Source: JACTUA01 sp035506435 | GTDB lineage: Archaea > Halobacteriota > Methanomicrobia > Methanomicrobiales > JACTUA01 | Assembly (NCBI GenBank): GCA_035506435.1 | Contig: DATJPK010000010.1 | Coordinates: forward strand, 1 to 25,569 | Direction: 5' to 3' | DNA length: 25,569 nucleotides | In this document: positions 7,729 to 14,710 of the stretch, piece after piece | Layout of the letters: the number at the start of each line of letters is the position of its first letter | How positions within the stretch are numbered: the first letter of the stretch is position 1 | The notes under the pieces: generated by a model | The model's input: the letters and a program-made list of their open reading frames with translations, nothing else | The model's database searches: none | What the model was told of the DNA's origin: nothing | Program-made: the position numbers and the translations under genes

Positions 7729-8136
7729 TCACACGTCCGCGATGAACTCCAATACATAACTCTCGCCCTCCTCTTTAATGGAGAGGCCCGAGTACGAGAT
7801 CCCCTTGATCTCCGCCCCTCCCCTGTGCCTTTCCCGGTCGAACTCCTCCCCCCTCGCGGTCGCGGTGAGACGGTTCCCCGCGATCCCGACCTCGAAGGTG
7901 CAGAACGCGATACCCTCGGCATCGGCAAGGAACAGGATCTCGGAGAGGAAGTCGGCAAGGAGCTCCTCGGTATCGTCTGCCCCGAGTTCGATCCGGCGCA
8001 CGACCCCCGCAGGCCTGCAGTTCGGGGCCATGGTCTCGGAGATCGCCCGGGCGGCCTCGGCAAAGGCCCCGGCGAGGGAGGGAGCCCTCACCCTGAACCT
8101 GAGGTCGGCCGTGTGCTCGAGCACCTCGTAGGTCAT
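7729..8136 (-). CDS. Archease, RtcB activator
   Basis: 135 aa. Archease speeds guanylylation of RtcB and allows multiple turnover. The N-terminal EHTADLRFRVRAP with metal-binding aspartate D11, a central EELLADFLSEILFL, and the C-terminal KGISYSGLSI ending in FIADV (D134) are characteristic of the family. It lies 8 nt upstream of the preferred rtcB start and 4 nt after the small CxxC gene, giving translational coupling. The archease-rtcB pairing is known from other archaea and bacteria, so the context is standard. Confidence 0.93.
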   Translation of the reverse strand: MTYEVLEHTADLRFRVRAPSLAGAFAEAARAISETMAPNCRPAGVVRRIELGADDTEELLADFLSEILFLADAEGIAFCTFEVGIAGNRLTATARGEEFDRERHRGGAEIKGISYSGLSIKEEGESYVLEFIADV

Positions 8137-8140
8137 AGGA

Positions 8141-8407
8141 TCAGAACCGGCCCAGGAACCGGGGGATCATGCCGCCATGGATCGTGTCATGGTACCTCGC
8201 CTGGTACCGGGAGACGTAAACCGTGTAGTCACCCACCCGGATCCTGAGGTCGGAGGGCTTTGGCGGGTGGACCGTGGTGGGGAGGAGGATGGCCCCCCCG
8301 CAGGAGGTGCAGACCCGCATGTCATGCTGCCTCTCCTCCACGTAGCTCCGCACCTCGTCGGTCACCCGGATCCCGCCCGGGGGAAGCGGGTGAAAGGACC
8401 GGTCCAT
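8141..8407 (-). CDS. Small conserved protein with CxxC motif
   Basis: 88 aa, not recognised. One CTSCGG motif after a helical YVEERQHDM stretch suggests half of a zinc site or a redox pair; no second CxxC is present. The C-terminal half, DYTVYVSRYQARYHDTIHGG, has several histidines and tyrosines. ATG 8407 is chosen over an in-frame GTG at 8422 because a TATA-like element centred near 8434 would start the transcript about 27 nt later, at the ATG itself. It is the first gene of the run containing archease and rtcB and ends 4 nt before archease. Confidence 0.6.
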   Translation of the reverse strand: MDRSFHPLPPGGIRVTDEVRSYVEERQHDMRVCTSCGGAILLPTTVHPPKPSDLRIRVGDYTVYVSRYQARYHDTIHGGMIPRFLGRF

Positions 8408-8427
8408 GGGGGAGGGTTGCACGGGTG

Positions 8428-8437
8428 GGTTAAAAAA
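8428..8437 (-). promoter_or_regulatory. TATA box for the CxxC-archease-rtcB run
   Basis: The minus strand reads TTTTTTAA here. The distance of about 27 nt to ATG 8407 fits a leaderless archaeal transcript. It may serve the whole codirectional run as far as 1794, since no later gap exceeds 14 nt. Confidence 0.5.
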
Positions 8438-8452
8438 GGTGGCGGGATTAAT

Positions 8453-8470
8453 CCTCGTTGCCGAACGAGG
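8453..8470 (-). terminator. Small hairpin after the DUF2551-like gene
   Basis: CCTCGTT pairs perfectly with AACGAGG around the tetraloop GCCG. It lies 2 nt past the stop of the DUF2551-like gene and just before the next promoter. There is no T-run, so termination is only suggested by position. Confidence 0.35.
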
Positions 8471-8472
8471 TT

Positions 8473-8784
8473 TCAGGCGACGAGGAGCTGGGTCACGACG
8501 TCGGCGTACTCCTCCCTGAGCTCGTACACCGCGTAGTGGCTGTCGAGCGGCTTCCGGACATGGAGGATCCCGATCCGGGCGGCGATGATCCCCACCATCG
8601 AGGCGAGGGCATGGTAGCTCACCCGGAACCTGCGGGTGAGCACCTCGTAGATCCGGGGGATGGTGAGCGAGCGGAGCCGGACAAACAGCCCGAGGAGCTC
8701 GCGCCGGATACCCGTGCGGTCGCGGACCAGGTACCCCTTGAGCCGGCGCCGGATCTCCCTCCTGATGCCATCAGGGGAACCCAT
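8473..8784 (-). CDS. Small winged-helix protein, DUF2551-like
   Basis: 103 aa, basic N-terminus (RREIRRRLKGYL). The core RTGIRRELLGLFVRLRSLTI then IYEVLTRRFRVSYHALASMVG looks like a winged-helix DNA-binding fold with the recognition helix at about 55-67; IGILHVRKP would form the wing. It resembles an archaeal family I recall as DUF2551. ATG start with TGAGG 5 nt upstream. Divergent from secF, with 112 bp between starts, so it could act on that shared region. Its target is unknown. Confidence 0.62.
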   Translation of the reverse strand: MGSPDGIRREIRRRLKGYLVRDRTGIRRELLGLFVRLRSLTIPRIYEVLTRRFRVSYHALASMVGIIAARIGILHVRKPLDSHYAVYELREEYADVVTQLLVA

Positions 8785-8863
8785 ACGAGCCTCATTCCTC
8801 AGGGGTGTACTTAACCATTGTTATTTGAATTCCGGCGTCGTATGCCGTGACCCTGCATCCCAA

Positions 8864-8872
8864 CTTTTTAAT
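8864..8872 (+). promoter_or_regulatory. secF-secD promoter TATA box
   Basis: CTTTTTAAT lies about 29 nt before the secF ATG, giving a leaderless or nearly leaderless transcript. Confidence 0.55.
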
Positions 8873-8896
8873 CCTCCGGCGACCCCACGATAAGGT

Positions 8897-9751
8897 ATGG
8901 ACTGGTTCTCGTACGACATCAACCGCTATACCAATATCAGGATGGTGGCGGTCCCGATGGCCCTCTTCGTCCTCTCGCTCGTGGTCATCGGCATGACCTA
9001 CCTCTCGACCGGCCTCCCCGTCCGGCCGGGGATCGATTTCACCGGCGGCACCTCGGTGACCATCTCGACGAATGACACCCAGGACCAGGTCGCGGCCTAC
9101 TTCGCCGGGTTCCCGCTGCAGCCGATCACCCGGGACGTCACCTCCCGGCTCTACCTCCTCAAGTTCACCCAGATGTCTTCCGACCAGAACCAGCAGCTTA
9201 TCGATAAGATCAACGCCCGCTACCCGGACGCGAGCGTGGACTACATCGACTCGACCTTCGGGGCCACCCTGCAGGGGCAGGCCCTCATCGCTCTCCTCTT
9301 CTCCTTCATCGGGATGGCCATCGTGGTCTTCATCGCGTTTCGCACCTTCATCCCCTCCATCGCCGTGGTCTCCTGCGCCTTCATCGACATGGTGGGGACC
9401 GCCGCGGGGATGAACCTCTTCGGCATCGAGCTCACCCTCCCGACCACCGCCGCCCTCCTCATGCTCATCGGGTACTCGGTGGACAGCGACATCCTGCTCA
9501 CCATGCGGGTGCTCAAGCGGCAGGGGAAGCTCGAGGACAAGCTCGCCGGGGCATTCCGGACAGGGATCATCATGACCTCCACCACCCTTGCCGCGGTGCT
9601 CTCCCTCTGGGTCGTCTCGACCCTCGGCCAGATCGAGATCGTCCGTGACATGGCGGCCGTCCTCCTCATCGGGCTCGTGCTCGACATCATCAATACCTGG
9701 ATCACGAACGCGACCCTCCTCAAGTGGTACGCGGAAAAGAAGGTGGCCTGA
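8897..9751 (+). CDS. secF: Protein-export membrane protein SecF
   Basis: RND-type subunit that with SecD assists late steps of Sec-dependent translocation using the ion gradient. 284 aa. TM1 is at about 16-36, followed by an external domain opening with the family motif GIDFTGGT (45-52). A cluster of five TM helices spans about 126-275, including the conserved IGYSVDSDILLTMR (191-204). Shorter than bacterial SecF, as usual for archaea. The gene order secF-secD is the common archaeal order. The next ATG follows the TGA stop immediately. Confidence 0.95.
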   Translation: MDWFSYDINRYTNIRMVAVPMALFVLSLVVIGMTYLSTGLPVRPGIDFTGGTSVTISTNDTQDQVAAYFAGFPLQPITRDVTSRLYLLKFTQMSSDQNQQLIDKINARYPDASVDYIDSTFGATLQGQALIALLFSFIGMAIVVFIAFRTFIPSIAVVSCAFIDMVGTAAGMNLFGIELTLPTTAALLMLIGYSVDSDILLTMRVLKRQGKLEDKLAGAFRTGIIMTSTTLAAVLSLWVVSTLGQIEIVRDMAAVLLIGLVLDIINTWITNATLLKWYAEKKVA

Positions 9752-11278
9752 ATGGCGAAGCCGAAGAAGAAGCGGGAGGCGGAGGCGGCCGCGAAGGCAG
9801 CCCGCGAGCAGGGTCCCCCGAAGAAGGAGGGCCTTCGCGAGGTTTTGCGGGACTGGCGGGTCATCCTCCTGATCGTGTTCCTCGTGGGCGCCCTGGTTGC
9901 CATTTACCCCCATTACGAGAACGGGAAGTTCACGACCGCGCTCCAGTTCGGCCTCGACCTCCAGGGAGGATCCTGGCTCCAGATGTCCTTTGACTCCGAG
10001 GTCGTCGGGTTCACCTCCCAGCGGTCAGCCGACGACCTGGCCTCGTCGCTCTCCTCGGCCCTCGACTCCGAGGTCTCGGCGGTGAGTCCGACCCAGCTCG
10101 AGGTCCGGAAGCTGTTCACCAGGTCCGAGCTCGAATTGCTGCTCGCACAGCAGAATGCCACCCTCACAACGTACGAGCAGGGGGTCTCCCAGGCGACCGG
10201 GCAGGATATCAAGCGGATCCTCGAGCAGAAGATCAACACCCTCGGCACGAAGGATGCCCGGGTGAACCTCCTCACGCCGGTCGGCACGAACGTGGTCAAG
10301 TACGTGCGGGTGGAGCTCGCCGGGGTGGACATCAACACGGCCCGGAACATCGTCGGAAAGCAGGGCCTGTTCGAGATCCGGATCAAGACCGTCGGGAACC
10401 AGACCGAGCACGTGCTCTACGGGAACGCGATTACCTCGGTGGGGAACCCCCAGCAGGACCCGACGAGGATGACCTGGGGGGTGCCCTTCACCCTCTCCGA
10501 GCAGGGGGCTGCCGCGTTCCGTGCGGCGGCGAATGACTACGGGGCGGTGACCGACCCCGCGGCCCACCCGATCTCGATGATCCTCGACAATGTCACCGTC
10601 TTCTCGGCACCCCTTGACCCGTCGCTTGCAAAGGAGCTCCTCACCTCGGACGTGCAGCGGCTCTCGGCGAGCACCGGCTCGGGGACCGCGGGGATGAACC
10701 AGGCCCAGACCCTCGAGATCCACCTCCGGGCCGGGGCCCTCCCCGTTGACGTCGCGGTGGCGAACTTCGGCCAGGTCTCGGCCCCGCTCGGCGAGTACTT
10801 CAAGCTCATGTCCCTCGTCGCCGGGGTCCTCGCCCTCCTCACCGTCGGCTTTGTCATCTACTACCGGTACCGCGAGCCCTCCATCGTTCTCCCGATGGTG
10901 GGGACGAACTTCGCCGAGGTGATCATCCTCCTCGGTATCGCCCGGTTCGTCCAGCAGCTCGACCTCGCCTCCATCGCGGGCCTGATCGCGGTCGTCGGGA
11001 CGGGGATCGACCAGCTCGTGGTCATCACCGACGAGGTGCTCCACGAGGGGAAGGTGCCCTCGCCCTCCCTCTACTTAAAGCGCCTTGGCCGGGCCCTCGC
11101 CATCATCCTCGTCGCGGCAGGGACCGTGGTCTTTGCCATGCTCCCCCTCGCCCTCATGGACCTCTCCACCCTGAAGGGCTTTGCCTTCATCACCATCCTC
11201 GGGGTGCTCGTCGGGGTCGCGGTCACCCGGCCGGCGTACGGGAAGATCATCATGGCAATCCTCTCGGGGAAGAGCTGA
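9752..11278 (+). CDS. secD: Protein-export membrane protein SecD
   Basis: Partner of SecF. 508 aa. A lysine-rich cytoplasmic tail (1-34) precedes TM1 (about 36-52). The external region begins with FGLDLQGGSWLQM (66-78), the SecD D1 motif, and forms a large P1-like domain to about residue 345. A five-helix membrane bundle follows, with VVGTGIDQLVVITDEVLHEGK where bacterial SecD has its conserved aspartate-containing loop. GGTGG lies 5 nt before the ATG, inside the secF end, so translation is coupled. Confidence 0.95.
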   Translation: MAKPKKKREAEAAAKAAREQGPPKKEGLREVLRDWRVILLIVFLVGALVAIYPHYENGKFTTALQFGLDLQGGSWLQMSFDSEVVGFTSQRSADDLASSLSSALDSEVSAVSPTQLEVRKLFTRSELELLLAQQNATLTTYEQGVSQATGQDIKRILEQKINTLGTKDARVNLLTPVGTNVVKYVRVELAGVDINTARNIVGKQGLFEIRIKTVGNQTEHVLYGNAITSVGNPQQDPTRMTWGVPFTLSEQGAAAFRAAANDYGAVTDPAAHPISMILDNVTVFSAPLDPSLAKELLTSDVQRLSASTGSGTAGMNQAQTLEIHLRAGALPVDVAVANFGQVSAPLGEYFKLMSLVAGVLALLTVGFVIYYRYREPSIVLPMVGTNFAEVIILLGIARFVQQLDLASIAGLIAVVGTGIDQLVVITDEVLHEGKVPSPSLYLKRLGRALAIILVAAGTVVFAMLPLALMDLSTLKGFAFITILGVLVGVAVTRPAYGKIIMAILSGKS

Positions 11279-11330
11279 GCCGGGGACGCGGGACCTGCAT
11301 GCCGGTCCGGCTGGTCCCCCTCTTTCGGGA

Positions 11331-11366
11331 GCTGTCCCCCGGAACCCTGAAGGGTCCGGGGACAGC
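11331..11366. terminator. Long hairpin between convergent secD and membrane-protein genes
   Basis: GCTGTCCCC/GGGGACAGC closes an arm of about 15 bp with two one-base bulges around a TGAA loop. It sits between two convergent stops (11278 and 11376) and would fold from either strand, so a shared bidirectional terminator is likely. No T-run flanks it. Confidence 0.55.
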
Positions 11367-11375
11367 CGTCGGAGG

Positions 11376-12128
11376 TTATTCCCTCACCACTACCGATGCA
11401 GAGGCATCGAACGGGTTTGTCCGCATCGCGAGGGAGAAGAGGTACGGGTAGTGGCCCTTGAGGTATTCCATGTAGTTCAGCCACTCGGGGATGAGCCGGG
11501 AATATACCCGCTGGATGTCCCCCGAGAGGTGCTTCCGGTCCGGAGGGGGAAGGTCGGAGAGATCGGGCCGTGCCTTCAGCTCCTCGACCAGGTGGTCAAG
11601 GGCGAGGATGAGGTCGGTGAACTCCTCGTGCTCGAAGATCGCCGGGTTCTCGACGATCCTGAGCAGGAAATCCTCCCGGGAGGAGAGGAAACCACGGAGG
11701 GCCGGGAGGTCGATGAGGTCCTGGTCGACCCCGCACGCGTGGGCCTTCAGGCTGTCCCGTACCTCGCGGAACCGGCCGCTCTCCCAGCCTGCCCCGATGA
11801 CAAGCCGTTCGCGGATGGCCCCGATCCCGGGGTCTGCCCTGGAGAACATGGCGAGGAGCGGCGTCCCGATGGTCGTAAAAAAGGCCCCGAAGAGCATGTT
11901 CATCTTCTCCCGGCGGGCCTTCCGCTCCCTCGACGCGAGGAGCCGGTCGATAACGAGTGTCACGATGAAGACCTCGAGGGGGAGGAAGGCGAGGTCCCCC
12001 ACGAGGTAGATGAGGATGTGGTTCAGGTCCCGGAAGATCAGGTAGTGGGCGGCATAGATGACCGCGGACAGGGCGACGAGCCCCAGGCCCGTGAGGAGCA
12101 TCCAGCGGGTTCCTTCCTTCATGGGCAT
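11376..12128 (-). CDS. Conserved membrane protein with two N-terminal TM helices
   Basis: 250 aa, not recognised. Two hydrophobic helices (about 10-30 and 36-62) form a hairpin. They are followed by a basic SRERKARREK stretch and a soluble, mainly helical domain rich in acidic and arginine residues. The topology suggests a membrane anchor with a cytoplasmic domain. ATG 12128 or ATG 12122 are both possible; no clear Shine-Dalgarno is seen. It is alone on its strand, divergent from thioredoxin. Confidence 0.7.
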   Translation of the reverse strand: MPMKEGTRWMLLTGLGLVALSAVIYAAHYLIFRDLNHILIYLVGDLAFLPLEVFIVTLVIDRLLASRERKARREKMNMLFGAFFTTIGTPLLAMFSRADPGIGAIRERLVIGAGWESGRFREVRDSLKAHACGVDQDLIDLPALRGFLSSREDFLLRIVENPAIFEHEEFTDLILALDHLVEELKARPDLSDLPPPDRKHLSGDIQRVYSRLIPEWLNYMEYLKGHYPYLFSLAMRTNPFDASASVVVRE

Positions 12129-12216
12129 GACGTTGCACGGTCTCCCTGATAATGGGTTCGCAGGACAGTTCCCCTGTCATTGCGGGTTCCGGGAACGCAT
12201 GCATCTGTACAACAAT

Positions 12217-12224
12217 CTTTATTT
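12217..12224 (+). promoter_or_regulatory. TATA box of the thioredoxin-fno-aldolase operon
   Basis: CTTTATTT lies about 36 nt before the thioredoxin ATG. This predicts a leader of about 10 nt that includes GGTGA as ribosome-binding site. Confidence 0.5.
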
Positions 12225-12256
12225 CCCCATGGGATCAGCTTCATTCCGGTGACTGA

Positions 12257-12535
12257 ATGGGAAAGCCTGTTTTAATCGATTTTTACGCCGACTGGTGCGG
12301 GCCGTGCCGGCTCCAGACCCCGATCATCGAGGAGCTCGCCCGGAAGATGGGCGACCTCGTCGAGGTGAAGAAGGTGAACGTGGACGACCACATGGAGCTC
12401 GCGAACCAGTACCGGATCTATGTCGTCCCGACCCTGATCATCGAGAAGGATAAGAAGGAAGTGAAGCGGATCGAGGGGCTGACCGACGCCGGCTCCCTCG
12501 AGTCCATCTTAAAACCGCTCGTGGAGAAGCCGTGA
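12257..12535 (+). CDS. trxA: Thioredoxin
   Basis: 92 aa soluble thioredoxin-fold reductant. The active site is WCGPC (C14, C17) in FYADWCGPCR, with the cis-proline in VVPTL (P58). It lacks the first strand-helix of E. coli thioredoxin and is therefore short, as is common in methanogens. Its stop overlaps the fno start (GTGA), so it is the first gene of a coupled operon. The reductase partner (NADPH-, ferredoxin- or F420-dependent) is not in the window. Confidence 0.93.
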   Translation: MGKPVLIDFYADWCGPCRLQTPIIEELARKMGDLVEVKKVNVDDHMELANQYRIYVVPTLIIEKDKKEVKRIEGLTDAGSLESILKPLVEKP

Positions 12536-13179
12536 AGGTCGGCATCGTCGGGGGAACCGGGGACATCGGCGAGGGGATGGCCCTTCGCCTCTCCCAGGTC
12601 CACGAGGTCATCCTCGGGTCCCGGGAGCTGGAGCGTGCCTGCTCCACGAGTGACACCTGCCACCTGGCCCTCGACGAGAAGGGCCTTCCCTGCACCTGCT
12701 CGGGGGTGACGAACCAGGACGCCGTCGACCGGGCAGAAATCGTCATCCTCGCCATCCCCTTCCAGCACGTGGCCCCGACCCTCTCCTCCCTCACCGGCTT
12801 CGGGGAGAAGGTGGTGGTCTCGCCCGTGAACCCCATGAGCCGGAAGGAGTTCTTCTTCTTTTCCCCGCCCCCCGAGGGCTCCGCGGCCCAGCTCATCCAG
12901 CGGCTCCTCCCGCAGTCGAAGGTCTGCACGGCCTTCAACAACATCGCCGCCGGGGCCTGGAAGGCCTTCGAGGCGCCGCTTGCGTACTCGGTGGCGGTCT
13001 GCGGGGACGACCCGGCCGCGAAGGCAACCGTGCTCTCCCTCGTGGGGAGCATCCCGCACCTCGCCGGCTTCGACGCAGGCCCCCTCGCGGTCTCCCCCAT
13101 GGTCGAGGCCATCACCCCCCTCCTCCTGAACATCGCGAAGTACCAGAAGATGAAGGATGTCGGGATCCGGTTCGGCTGA
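12532..13179 (+). CDS. npdG: F420H2:NADP+ oxidoreductase (Fno)
   Basis: Transfers hydride between reduced coenzyme F420 and NADP+, supplying NADPH for biosynthesis. 215 aa, the family length. The N-terminal Rossmann motif GIVGGTGDIGEG (4-15) is followed by GSRE, whose serine-arginine pair binds the NADP 2'-phosphate in the Archaeoglobus enzyme. Further family blocks are VVVSPVNPMSR, VCGDDPAAK, DAGPL and SPMVEAITPLLLNI. GTG start overlaps the thioredoxin stop by 4 nt, and its own end overlaps the next gene by 23 nt. The operon may tie F420 reducing power to thioredoxin; that link is inference. Confidence 0.93.
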   Translation: MKVGIVGGTGDIGEGMALRLSQVHEVILGSRELERACSTSDTCHLALDEKGLPCTCSGVTNQDAVDRAEIVILAIPFQHVAPTLSSLTGFGEKVVVSPVNPMSRKEFFFFSPPPEGSAAQLIQRLLPQSKVCTAFNNIAAGAWKAFEAPLAYSVAVCGDDPAAKATVLSLVGSIPHLAGFDAGPLAVSPMVEAITPLLLNIAKYQKMKDVGIRFG

Positions 13180-13720
13180 GGGCGACCTCGCTGCCATCGG
13201 AAAAAGGGTCCTCGCCGAGGGGCTCGTTTCGGGGAACTTCGGGAACGCGAGCGTCCGCACGGGCTCCTCGTTCCTCGTGAAGCGGAGCGGGGCCTTCCTC
13301 GACGAGCCCGGCCCCCTGGTCCCCGTCCCCCTCGAAGGGGACATCCCGGCGGGGGCATCGCGGGAGTCCACCGTGCACCGGGCCATCTACCGGCTGACCC
13401 CGCACCGGGCCGTGCTCCACACCCATCCCCCGCATGCCGTCGCCCTTTCTTTCGATGCAGAAAAGATCGTCCCCATCGATGCCGAGGGGCTCGCCCTCTG
13501 CCCCGTGATACCGGTGGTGACGGGTGACCCCGGGTCGCAGCTGCTCGGGGACAGGCTCGCCCATGCCCTCCTCCACGGGAAGATCGCGATTGCCCGGGGG
13601 CACGGGACCTTTGCCGCCGGGAAGGACCTCGAAGAGGCGTACCTTCTTACAACGGCGGCAGAGAATGCGTGCCGGGTGCTCTTTTACCGCAGGCTGCTCG
13701 AACGGGCTCCCCGGAAATAA
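13157..13720 (+). CDS. Class II aldolase/adducin family protein (fuculose-phosphate aldolase-like)
   Basis: 187 aa, zinc-dependent aldolase fold. SGNFGNAS (25-32) forms the phosphate-binding loop, E70 is in the position of the catalytic glutamate, the zinc ligands are H88 and H90 (LHTHPPH), and H149 is in ARGHGTF. Methanogen relatives such as MJ1418 are reported as L-fuculose-1-phosphate aldolases that can supply lactaldehyde for coenzyme F420. Overlap with the F420-dependent fno makes that role attractive here, but substrate is not readable from the sequence. Methylthioribulose-phosphate dehydratase-like activity is an alternative. Confidence 0.82.
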   Translation: MSGSGSAEGDLAAIGKRVLAEGLVSGNFGNASVRTGSSFLVKRSGAFLDEPGPLVPVPLEGDIPAGASRESTVHRAIYRLTPHRAVLHTHPPHAVALSFDAEKIVPIDAEGLALCPVIPVVTGDPGSQLLGDRLAHALLHGKIAIARGHGTFAAGKDLEEAYLLTTAAENACRVLFYRRLLERAPRK

Positions 13721-13731
13721 GGCCCGCGATC

Positions 13732-14043
13732 TCAGCCGGGCCGCCGGAGCTTCTCCCCGTACCTCTGGGCCGCCTCTGAGCCCCTGAGGCAGAAGGTCAG
13801 GTCGAGAAGGCCCAGTTCATCGACGAGCGGGCAGGAGGGGCAGATGCACCCGACGTCCTCGGTGATACAGCGGAAGCTCTCGCCGAGGACACAGTACAGG
13901 AGCTCGCCTGCACTGCCGGCACACGGGTTGTAGGTGGGGCAGTCCCCGCAGATGCATTTCCCTTTGAGCTCTGCCTTCTTCTTTCCGTCGAGGGACGTGT
14001 AGATCGTTTCGAACTGGTCCAGACGATACCACCTGTCCGTCAA
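13732..14043 (-). CDS. Small cysteine-rich protein, DUF2769-like
   Basis: 103 aa with ten cysteines. Two matching blocks, CICGDCP (C30, C32, C35) with CAGSAGELLYC (C41, C51), and C59 with CICPSCP (C66, C68, C71), then C85, suggest two metal sites, probably zinc or Fe-S. The pattern fits a methanogen family I recall as DUF2769. The start is TTG 14043, the only start in frame ahead of this sequence. A TTAAGTGTA element centred about 20 nt upstream would make a nearly leaderless transcript. Stops face the aldolase stop across 11 nt. Confidence 0.7.
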   Translation of the reverse strand: MTDRWYRLDQFETIYTSLDGKKKAELKGKCICGDCPTYNPCAGSAGELLYCVLGESFRCITEDVGCICPSCPLVDELGLLDLTFCLRGSEAAQRYGEKLRRPG

Positions 14044-14098
14044 CAGGAGCGGGGTACACTTAACCCTGCCGATCCGGGTTCTTGGAGGGAACGCGGGG

Positions 14099-14593
14099 TC
14101 ACCTGCGGAACATCACCCGGGGAACCCCGCCGTGGACCTTCTTCTGTTTCCATTCACGCCCGAGCACGCCCATGAACCGAGCGCCGATCTCCTCCTGTTC
14201 CTTCCTTGAAAAGTAAAACCAGGAATGGGGGAACACCTCGGTTTCCTCCCTCGACCAGTGGGAGCTGATGACGTCGTAAAAGGGGAAGATGCGGGGCCGC
14301 CACAACCGGTCCTCCCAGGGCGTCTCCATGAGGAAGTCCGCAAGCATCGCCATCCCCCGGTGTTCCTCTATCAGGACGAGCGTCATATCGAGGAGGTCAG
14401 GGTTCTTCTCCATGAGGGGGAAGATCGTCGCCTCCTCGGCCACGTGGTGGCAGAGGATGCGGTTCACGAGGAACGGGTACACCTCCTTCCGGAGCGGCAC
14501 GTCGCCGGAGGTGCTGTTCCACAGCCTCTCGAACATCAGCCTGAAATCGTCATGGTCCCGCTTGATGAACTCCCCGATGGTGACCTCTGCCAT
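14099..14593 (-). CDS. Hemerythrin-like HHE-domain protein
   Basis: 164 aa, four-helix bundle expected to bind a di-iron site. Candidate ligands are H14 (KRDHDDF), H49/H50 with E53/E54 (CHHVAEEATIFP), E77/H78 (EEHRG), H112 with E116/E117 (SHWSREETEVFP) and H123. Relatives bind or sense oxygen or help iron-sulfur repair; in an anaerobe oxygen or NO sensing is plausible. ATG start with a strong GGAGGAGG upstream, and a clear TATA box farther up. Monocistronic. Confidence 0.88.
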   Translation of the reverse strand: MAEVTIGEFIKRDHDDFRLMFERLWNSTSGDVPLRKEVYPFLVNRILCHHVAEEATIFPLMEKNPDLLDMTLVLIEEHRGMAMLADFLMETPWEDRLWRPRIFPFYDVISSHWSREETEVFPHSWFYFSRKEQEEIGARFMGVLGREWKQKKVHGGVPRVMFRR

Positions 14594-14662
14594 GTATCCT
14601 CCTCCGTTCCCAGGCCCGGTTACCCAGGGGCCGCAGGTTCAGTCCAATGCAGGAAGGATGTC

Positions 14663-14671
14663 TATAAAAAA
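14663..14671 (-). promoter_or_regulatory. Promoter of the hemerythrin-like gene
   Basis: The minus strand reads TTTTTTATA, giving a start near 14641 and a leader of about 47 nt containing the GGAGGAGG ribosome site next to ATG 14593. The same T-rich stretch lies about 40 nt past the stop of the upstream glycosyltransferase and could double as its terminator. Confidence 0.55.
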
Positions 14672-14710
14672 GTAACCCTGCCCGGCAGGCAGGGAAACCG
14701 GTTCTTCCCG

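Noticed and set aside
6287..7732. Possible intein in RtcB
   Set aside because: The protein is 477-481 aa, the normal length of an inteinless RtcB, and all motifs are contiguous.
8792..9913. A 373-codon minus-strand open frame opposite secF
   Set aside because: Composition is dominated by D, E, G, H and R from reversed codons; secF on the other strand has strong family motifs.
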